Positions 1 to 5,042 of a DNA stretch of 5,042 nucleotides are shown one piece after another. Below the pieces are notes generated by a model, which saw only the letters and a list, made by a program, of their open reading frames with translations, was not told the DNA's origin and did not search any database. This DNA comes from Eubacteriales Family XIII. Incertae Sedis bacterium (lineage in GTDB: Bacteria; Bacillota; Clostridia; Peptostreptococcales; Anaerovoracaceae), in the NCBI GenBank assembly GCA_031255695.1, contig JAIRSA010000235.1, positions 1 to 5,042 on the forward strand. The letters run 5' to 3'. Position 1 is the first letter of the stretch. The number at the start of each line of letters is the position of its first letter. The translations under genes were made by a program, and so were the position numbers.

Positions 1-705
1 GCCCGGCTATTGCAGGAAAGCGACATGTCGATAACCGAGATATCCGATATCTGCGGCTTCTCGTCCGAAAAATACCTATACCAGCACTTCAAGGCGCACT
101 ATAAGATGACGCCTAACGAGTTCCGCCAGAGCATCGCCCTCAGCCGTCTGGAGGAAAACGATTCCAGGCCGCTTGACATACACCGCGACGGCGACGAGAT
201 CATCGATCATATGCGGAACTATTTCATGAAAATCGACGACTATTCGTTTCTTGGCATCGACGAGAGGCTCCTGAACTCCGAAACCAATATATTCAAGCTG
301 TACAATTTCGTTTCGGAGGTGGACGAGGCGGCCATGGGCGAGCTCCAGCGCGGGCATGAATACGGCTATCTGTCCGCCGATAAGGACAAAGTGCTCATAG
401 AGCGTGACGGCGAATACCGCGTCAACTGGGAATATATGTTCAATTATGTATACTGGTATTTCAGGATCGGCTTCAAGGTGGTATTCATCATCAAGTTCCA
501 TCTTATGGGGATAGATCAATGGGAGCGGATCGTCGCCAGCATATGGGATGTCATCCTGGCCCGTCTGGGTGAGCCCGCCTATCAATTGACGGAATGGAGC
601 ATAGAGGTCACGAATGTCGAGGATCTGCGCGGCGCCATCCTGCTGGCGGACAAGCTCGGCTGCCGTAAGGGCTTCAATAGAGTGACCACCATGCTCATGA
701 TCTGA
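1..705 (+). CDS. AraC-family regulator with truncated GH39-like C-terminal domain (5' partial)
   Basis: The reading frame is open to the left edge, so the start and the N-terminal part, including the first helix-turn-helix, are missing; 234 residues remain. Residues 1-46 of the visible part are the second HTH of an AraC/XylS DNA-binding domain: a 'SDMSITEISDICGFSS' helix pair, then 'YLYQHFK' and 'TPNEFR', the family signature. From about residue 60 to 210 the protein follows the order of landmarks at the start of a GH39 (beta-xylosidase) barrel: 'GIDERLLNS', 'NWEYMFNYV', 'GFKVVFIIKF', 'WERIV..', 'RLG' and 'LTEWSIEVTN'. AraC proteins carrying a GH39-like domain are known in Bacillota and probably sense sugars. 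Here the family's 'NEPN' catalytic site reads 'NVED', so the acid/base glutamate is absent, and the domain stops after about 170 residues instead of several hundred. It is probably a transcription factor with a non-enzymatic ligand domain, or a decayed one. The AraC call is near certain; the GH39 link is by eye. Confidence 0.85.
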   Translation, partial: ARLLQESDMSITEISDICGFSSEKYLYQHFKAHYKMTPNEFRQSIALSRLEENDSRPLDIHRDGDEIIDHMRNYFMKIDDYSFLGIDERLLNSETNIFKLYNFVSEVDEAAMGELQRGHEYGYLSADKDKVLIERDGEYRVNWEYMFNYVYWYFRIGFKVVFIIKFHLMGIDQWERIVASIWDVILARLGEPAYQLTEWSIEVTNVEDLRGAILLADKLGCRKGFNRVTTMLMI

Positions 706-716
706 ATCCCGATACA

Positions 717-1045
717 TTATTTCATCAACCCCAAAAGCTGCCGCACCCGCTTATGTATATGCTTCTCAATGGCCTCCAGCCGCCCCTCCGGCCAATTTAT
801 AGACGGGTGACGCTCAAACCCCTTGGGGGCCACCCAAAAACTGTCGTTCAAGGATAAACCTTTGCACACGTCAATAATGCCCTTGGTGTTGCCGACAGAC
901 AAGCCGAGGGTTTTTAATATTTCCTCCACAAAGGTGCGGTTTTTCGGTATCACCCTATGGCGAAGCCAAGCTAAAACACCTTCATCGGTACTTTGCAAGT
1001 CCAGGGGGAGAAGCCGCTCATTTTTTCATCAACATAAATAATGCG
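717..1045 (-). pseudogene. HipA-like kinase family N-terminal fragment, frameshifted
   Basis: The minus-strand frame entered from 1025 reads 'KNERLLPLDLQSTDEG', then 'WLRHRVIPKNR', 'GNTKGIIDVCKGLSLND' and 'SFWV'. This is the N-terminal signature I recognise from HipA-like (CtkA-type) serine/threonine kinase proteins of Bacillota. After 'WVAPKGFE' the family resemblance stops and the frame ends about 30 residues later, so the whole kinase domain is missing. Upstream, the frame meets TGA at 1028-1026, inside homology. Shifting by one base across the A6 run (plus-strand T6, 1021-1026) joins it to a frame reading 'IIYVDEK', giving a continuous '..IIYVDEK-NERLLPLDL..'. The only starts within the intact frame are rare codons such as TTG at 998, with no good ribosome site. 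I therefore call it a remnant rather than a short functional gene. It converges on the AraC gene with 11 bases between the stops. A sequencing error in the homopolymer could explain the shift, but not the missing kinase domain. Confidence 0.55.
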
Positions 1046-1159
1046 GGGCGGCAGGCCCTGGTCTGCGGCTTTGTGCCCTCCTGCGGTGCCCGCCAGGCGC
1101 TGTTTTAGCGCCCGCACCCGCACTATTTGCCATAACCGGGAAAACAAACATGAAATATG

Positions 1160-1201
1160 GCCAAATTAGTCAATTTTTTTTTTATTTTTGACGAATTTGG
1201 C
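1160..1201. repeat. Inverted repeat around a T-tract (possible operator or divergent promoter core)
   Basis: GCCAAATTAGTCAA (1160-1173) is matched by the reverse complement of 1188-1201, GCCAAATTCGTCAA, at 13 of 14 positions, separated by 14 bases that are almost all T. Each arm therefore presents a TTGAC(T/G)AATTTGGC facing outward, and TTGAC resembles a sigma70 -35 box in both directions. No good -10 box lies at the right distance on the minus strand (TGTTTG at 17 bases), and only a poor one on the plus strand. It could be a regulator-binding dyad or a DNA-bending element; the function is unproven. Confidence 0.6.
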
Positions 1202-1203
1202 AA

Positions 1204-1232
1204 TTGTCTGACTATGCGCTTTCATGTATCAT
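1204..1232 (+). promoter_or_regulatory. Candidate sigma70-type promoter, plus strand
   Basis: TTGTCT (1204-1209) and TATCAT (1227-1232) are 17 bases apart, matching 4/6 and 5/6 of the consensus, in the only strongly AT-rich part of the window. Transcription would begin near 1239-1240 and run into the inverted-repeat segment and the terminator at 1545-1585. It lies just downstream of the TTGACG half of the dyad. No protein-coding gene follows on this strand. Confidence 0.4.
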
Positions 1233-1266
1233 AATTGTAGGCGCTGGAGCAATCAGGCGTCAGTCT

Positions 1267-1529
1267 CGCGAAGACAACATTTGTGGCAGTGCTAGGGGGA
1301 AAGACTGCGATCATATTATGGTATGGTGCAGCCGTAGAATCAACGGGGTGGCGATCTTCGTTTGTTGGGTGAGAAGAGATTTGGGATCACGCCTTCCCGC
1401 GATCGCAGTCATACTGCCACAAACACTCTGGCAGCCTATCGGCTCAGCAGCGCCCTTTGCTGCATGGGCGGCAGCCCTAGGCCTAACGCAGGGCATGTTT
1501 ATGGCTGGCGGTTAACGCGAACAACATTT
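1267..1529 (+). repeat. Direct repeat pair flanking the stem region
   Basis: CGCGAAGACAACATTT (1267-1282) recurs as CGCGAACAACATTT (1516-1529), identical except for a two-base GA insertion. Both copies are followed by an AGGGGG, at once in the second copy and after 11 bases in the first. The pair lies 249 bases apart around the long inverted repeat. It may be a remnant duplication or coincidence. Confidence 0.35.
1280..1423. repeat. Long-range two-part inverted repeat
   Basis: TTTGTGGCAGT (1280-1290) is the exact reverse complement of ACTGCCACAAA (1413-1423), and GACTGCGATC (1303-1312) is the exact reverse complement of GATCGCAGTC (1401-1410). The two stems are coaxial, separated by 12 bases on the left (1291-1302) and 2 on the right (1411-1412), making 21 base pairs with an asymmetric internal loop and an apical region of 88 bases. 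Two perfect nested arms in the same order are unlikely by chance. They fit either an RNA stem or the terminal inverted repeats of a tiny transposon-like element. Confidence 0.75.
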
Positions 1530-1544
1530 AGGGGGTTTCATAGG

Positions 1545-1585
1545 AAAGAGGGCGTGCCTTGCCGATTGTGGGCACACCCTCTTTT
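1545..1585. terminator. Intrinsic terminator hairpin, probably bidirectional
   Basis: AAAGAGGGCGTGCC (1545-1558) pairs with GGCACACCCTCTTT (1571-1584) over 14 positions around a 12-base loop. On the plus strand there is a single C-A mismatch and the stem is followed by TTTTG-type U-rich sequence; on the minus strand the mismatch becomes a G-U wobble, so the stem is unbroken and ends in CUCUUU. It can therefore close both the candidate plus-strand RNA and, about 100 bases past its last stop codon, the minus-strand lipoprotein operon. Confidence 0.8.
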
Positions 1586-1610
1586 GTTCGTCCGGCGGCC
1601 GGCTCGCCCG

Positions 1611-1686
1611 TTCAGCGGCAGCCGCTTCGCACAAGCGCCGGTCCGGCCCTAGCCCGCAGGCGGTCACGATTTCAGCGGCAGCCGCT
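1611..1686. repeat. Direct repeat of a 16-mer palindromic core
   Basis: TTCAGCGGCAGCCGCT occurs at 1611-1626 and again at 1671-1686, sixty bases apart; each copy contains the dyad AGCGGC-A-GCCGCT. The second copy overlaps the lipoprotein stop codon by two bases. GTCCGGC also precedes each copy (1590-1596 and 1641-1647), so this may be a small imperfect tandem duplication of the gene's 3' end. Confidence 0.55.
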
Positions 1687-2692
1687 ACTCGCTCTCCTCC
1701 TCGATCTCAAGCCGCTCCGTCTCTATCACCTCGAACCAGAAGTCCTGGCCCGCCAGCGCCACCCAGTCGGCGGTGTAGGCCAGGCTGTAGATCTCGTTGC
1801 TGCCTATTCTATGCATCACATTGCATGAACTGCAGTCCGTGATGCTTATCAGCCGCCCGCCGTTCACCGGCGCCACCAGCTGCCCGCCGCCCAGGCCCAC
1901 CTGGCCCAGATGCAGAGGCAGGAATTCCGACGACGGCCGGTCGTCTATCTCGGAAATCGCCCGCGGCATCCAGACCTCGCCGGTAGGGCTCATCATGACC
2001 ATGGGCACATCCTCGTAGCCTTGTATGCTGCCGGTTATGAAGAAGGTCTCCCCTAGGGACGTGATATTCTCGAACCAATATTTATGCTCGTTGTACCCTT
2101 CGAATTCCGTGTTATAGTCCTGTACGCTGAAGTTGGCGCCGTCTATGCTGGAAATGATATGGCCTTCGCGCGTCAATGCGAACAGATAGCTGTGGTTCGC
2201 CGCCATCGTCACGATATCGTTTTCCAGGCCGATGTCCATCTTCTCCCAGCGTACGCAGTCGTCCGAACTGAGAAGGGTGCCTCCCGCGCCCGCCGCGAAA
2301 AACCTGCCGGCGAATCCCGCTACGGCGTACAGGTCGGCCTTGACGCCGCTGTCCCTGCTGGCGAATTCTACAGCATCCGCGTCAGAAGCCGTTATGGCCC
2401 CCCGCTCCCCCACAGCCAGGTACATGCCGTTGTAGTACGTTACGGCGTACAGGTCGGCCGCGACATCGCTCCCAAAGCTCATCTGGCTGTTGTCGTAGTC
2501 AAGCCTGGCGATCTTGCCGCCAGTGCCGGCCGCTATGAAACAGCCCTCCGCCGCAGCGACGGTCTGGAAGCCGTTCATGGCCGTCGCTTCACCGCTGGCG
2601 CTCTCGCCCCCGCTCCCGCTGCTTGGCGTGCATGAGGTCAGTATCGCGGAGGCAGCGACAATAAGTGCTACAAAAACAAGTTTTCCCTTCAT
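1685..2692 (-). CDS. Lipoprotein with a predicted seven-bladed beta-propeller
   Basis: 335 residues. The ATG at 2692 is chosen because AAAGGA lies 9 bases upstream and because it begins a clean lipoprotein signal: 'MKGK', a hydrophobic stretch (5-18), and the lipobox LTSC with Cys21 as the lipidated residue. A Ser/Gly-rich linker (22-38) follows. The rest falls into seven similar units starting near residues 41, 80, 120, 159, 209, 259 and 300, each with an 'LYAV..(N)G.(F/Y).A.G..G.(I/L)' pattern. Units 3-5 add Asp-box-like turns: 'SSDDCVRW' at 142, 'SSIDGANF' at 181 and 'SPTGEVW' at 235. This is the pattern of a BNR/YCF48-like beta-propeller, a binding scaffold rather than an evident enzyme. 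A CxxC pair (Cys287/Cys290) sits in unit 6. It is last in a likely operon, 45 bases after the kinase gene. It should be anchored on the outer face of the membrane; its ligand or partner cannot be told from sequence. Confidence 0.88.
   Translation of the reverse strand: MKGKLVFVALIVAASAILTSCTPSSGSGGESASGEATAMNGFQTVAAAEGCFIAAGTGGKIARLDYDNSQMSFGSDVAADLYAVTYYNGMYLAVGERGAITASDADAVEFASRDSGVKADLYAVAGFAGRFFAAGAGGTLLSSDDCVRWEKMDIGLENDIVTMAANHSYLFALTREGHIISSIDGANFSVQDYNTEFEGYNEHKYWFENITSLGETFFITGSIQGYEDVPMVMMSPTGEVWMPRAISEIDDRPSSEFLPLHLGQVGLGGGQLVAPVNGGRLISITDCSSCNVMHRIGSNEIYSLAYTADWVALAGQDFWFEVIETERLEIEEESE
2321..2459 (-). repeat. Nucleotide-level blade repeat within the propeller gene
   Basis: TACGGCGTACAGGTCGGCC occurs at 2321-2339 and again at 2441-2459, exactly 120 bases apart. 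It encodes the 'ADLYAV' start of blades 3 and 2, so the spacing equals one 40-residue blade. Identity at the DNA level, including third positions, suggests recent blade duplication or gene conversion. Confidence 0.75.
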
Positions 2693-2701
2693 TTTAGACC
2701 A

Positions 2702-2707
2702 TCCTTT
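2702..2707 (-). promoter_or_regulatory. Ribosome binding site of the lipoprotein gene
   Basis: AAAGGA on the minus strand stands 9 bases before the ATG at 2692. It decides this start over a TTG in the same frame at 2722, which would add ten residues (MRISWKGWSK) ahead of a normal signal peptide. Confidence 0.65.
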
Positions 2708-2737
2708 CCACGAAATCCGCAAAACAGCATAAAACGC

Positions 2738-4480
<1,743 letters not shown>

Positions 4481-4487
4481 TTCCTAT

Positions 4488-4493
4488 CCCTCC
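4488..4493 (-). promoter_or_regulatory. Ribosome binding site selecting a TTG start for the kinase
   Basis: GGAGGG on the minus strand ends 7 bases before TTG at 4480-4478. It is the best ribosome site in the window and supports initiation at the rare codon rather than at the ATG eight codons later. Confidence 0.75.
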
Positions 4494-4529
4494 GCTGCTG
4501 CGGCGCCCATAGCAAGGCCCGCCAGCAAC

Positions 4530-5042
4530 TCAAAATATGCAGCCAACAAGGGCGTTGTTGTGGAACCTGTTTATGGCCGCCTCCCCTTCCAACGCGCGGG
4601 TCGGGCAGATCTCCCCGCCCGAATATGCCGTCATAAAGGGCAGTTTCCCTTCGGCCATCCCTGTAATCAGCTCCATTTCTGCCGTAGACTCGGCGCCAAG
4701 CGTCATGTTGCGCGATATGCACGAATACACCAGCATTACCGAAGCGCCGCCAGCCTCCGACAGGGCCTGCCTCAGGGCATCGCCCGTCGTCAGCAGCACG
4801 TCCTCCTTGTCGAAGACCCCTATGCGCAGCGTCGCGCCCTTCGGCATCGCGCCCGCGCATATAGCGTATTTTTCAGGCGTCAGCCCGATGAAGACCTTTG
4901 ACACCTGCGGCGTGCCGTCATGATAGTCCAGCATGAACGGCAGCGATGTCATCGCGTACTGCGTCTCGCTCGCCTGCGTCAACCCTAGATCCTGGAAAAA
5001 CTCAACCACCGGGCGATCATTCAGCGATTTCAGTATATGCCC
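4530..5042 (-). CDS. FIST-domain sensor protein, C-terminal part (5' partial)
   Basis: 170 residues are visible, and the frame stays open to the right edge ('GHILKSLNDRPVVEFF'), so the N-terminal FIST_N part lies outside. A GTG at 5009 is internal, not the start. The visible part matches the FIST C domain: 'LNDRPVVEFFQDLG' (7-20) at its entrance, 'GAMPKGATLRIG' (64-75), 'VYSCISRNMTLG' (105-116), 'YSGGEICP' (140-147) and the terminal 'FHNNALVGCIF' (160-170). FIST proteins are cytosolic ligand sensors of signal transduction, often encoded beside histidine kinases or cyclic-di-GMP enzymes; some (NosP) bind haem and nitric oxide. Whether this one binds haem cannot be judged because the N-terminal half is missing. 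It is the first visible gene of the minus-strand operon, 49 bases before the hybrid kinase, and is likely the kinase's input. Confidence 0.85.
   Translation of the reverse strand, partial: GHILKSLNDRPVVEFFQDLGLTQASETQYAMTSLPFMLDYHDGTPQVSKVFIGLTPEKYAICAGAMPKGATLRIGVFDKEDVLLTTGDALRQALSEAGGASVMLVYSCISRNMTLGAESTAEMELITGMAEGKLPFMTAYSGGEICPTRALEGEAAINRFHNNALVGCIF

Larger units (their letters stand above)
1239..1585 (+). ncRNA. Candidate structured non-coding RNA of about 350 nt, family unknown
   Basis: This is inferred from a plausible promoter ending at 1232, a long-range stem (1280-1290 with 1413-1423, then 1303-1312 with 1401-1410), small hairpins such as GTCT/AGAC (1263-1266/1272-1275) and AGCC/GGCT near 1433-1444, and a strong terminator hairpin at the end. 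Two short alternative hairpins, GCAGC/GCTGC and CGCCC/GGGCG, compete for the same bases near 1447-1470. I looked for tmRNA, RNase P RNA, SRP RNA, 6S RNA, T-box and cobalamin riboswitch signatures and did not find them. It could instead be a degraded mobile-element remnant. Confidence 0.28.
1046..1684. other. Long intergenic region without a convincing gene
   Basis: No frame here has both a credible start and a recognisable product. 1046-1140 is GC-rich and contains a small hairpin (GGCGCT at 1096-1101 with AGCGCC at 1107-1112). 1141-1240 is sharply AT-rich, with a T-tract (1174-1190) inside a dyad. 1240-1545 carries long-range inverted repeats and several short hairpins. 1545-1585 is a terminator hairpin. 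1590-1686 is GC-rich and contains a repeated 16-mer. The order promoter, structured segment, terminator suggests a plus-strand RNA gene rather than protein. Confidence 0.6.

Noticed and set aside
76..717. Minus-strand 213-codon open frame opposite the AraC gene
   Set aside because: It is the antisense shadow of a recognisable AraC domain and has no domain signature of its own.
1204..1515. Plus-strand 103-codon open frame in the intergenic region
   Set aside because: It begins at TTG inside the putative -35 box, has no ribosome site and no recognisable motif, and overlaps strong inverted repeats.
1239..1585. Known RNA families (tmRNA, RNase P, SRP, 6S, T-box, cobalamin riboswitch)
   Set aside because: I could not find their conserved sequence blocks. 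The stretch GTGCTAGG..GGGA near 1289 only loosely resembles the bacterial SRP Alu region, and the SRP GGAAGCAGC block is missing.
2084..2635. Plus-strand 183-codon open frame
   Set aside because: It lies opposite the lipoprotein gene in GC-rich sequence; its composition is that of an antisense frame and it shows no family motif.
4530..5009. GTG at 5009 as the start of the FIST gene
   Set aside because: FIST homology ('LNDRPVVEFF') continues upstream of it and the frame is open to the window edge, so the codon is internal.

Overview
The window looks like a chromosomal segment of a fairly GC-rich anaerobic Bacillota (Clostridia-type) bacterium. The pointers are the style of the AraC regulator with a GH39-like tail, a HipA-like 'TDEG..IPKNR..GLSLND' fragment of a type I associate with gut Clostridia, a Gram-positive-style GGAGG ribosome site in front of a TTG start, and a short lipoprotein signal peptide. 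This assignment is inference; there is no rRNA or marker gene in the window.

Layout from left to right. (1) 1-705, plus strand: the 3' part of an AraC-family regulator whose C-terminal half resembles the beginning of a GH39 glycosidase barrel but is cut short and lacks the catalytic acid/base glutamate. (2) 717-1045, minus strand: a broken N-terminal fragment of a HipA-like kinase family protein, apparently frameshifted at a run of six A. (3) 1046-1684: about 640 bases with no convincing gene. It holds an AT-rich dyad, a plausible plus-strand sigma70-type promoter, a long imperfect stem (1280-1423) and a strong, probably bidirectional terminator hairpin (1545-1585). Together these suggest a structured non-coding RNA of roughly 350 nt, of no family I recognise. 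(4) 1685-5042, minus strand: three co-directional genes with gaps of 49 and 45 bases, so a likely operon. In order of transcription they are a FIST-domain sensor protein (5' end outside the window), a soluble PAS-like/HisKA/HATPase/REC hybrid histidine kinase, and a lipoprotein that reads as a seven-bladed beta-propeller.

How they may work together. A cytosolic FIST protein next to a membrane-free hybrid kinase recalls the NosP-NahK pair of Pseudomonas, in which the FIST protein binds a ligand and controls the kinase. I infer the same division of labour here, with the kinase phosphorelay passing through its own receiver domain to a partner not in this window. The third gene, an exported propeller lipoprotein, is an unusual companion; its role is unknown. 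The left third of the window looks like a zone of rearrangement or decay: two shortened genes end 11 bases apart and point at each other.
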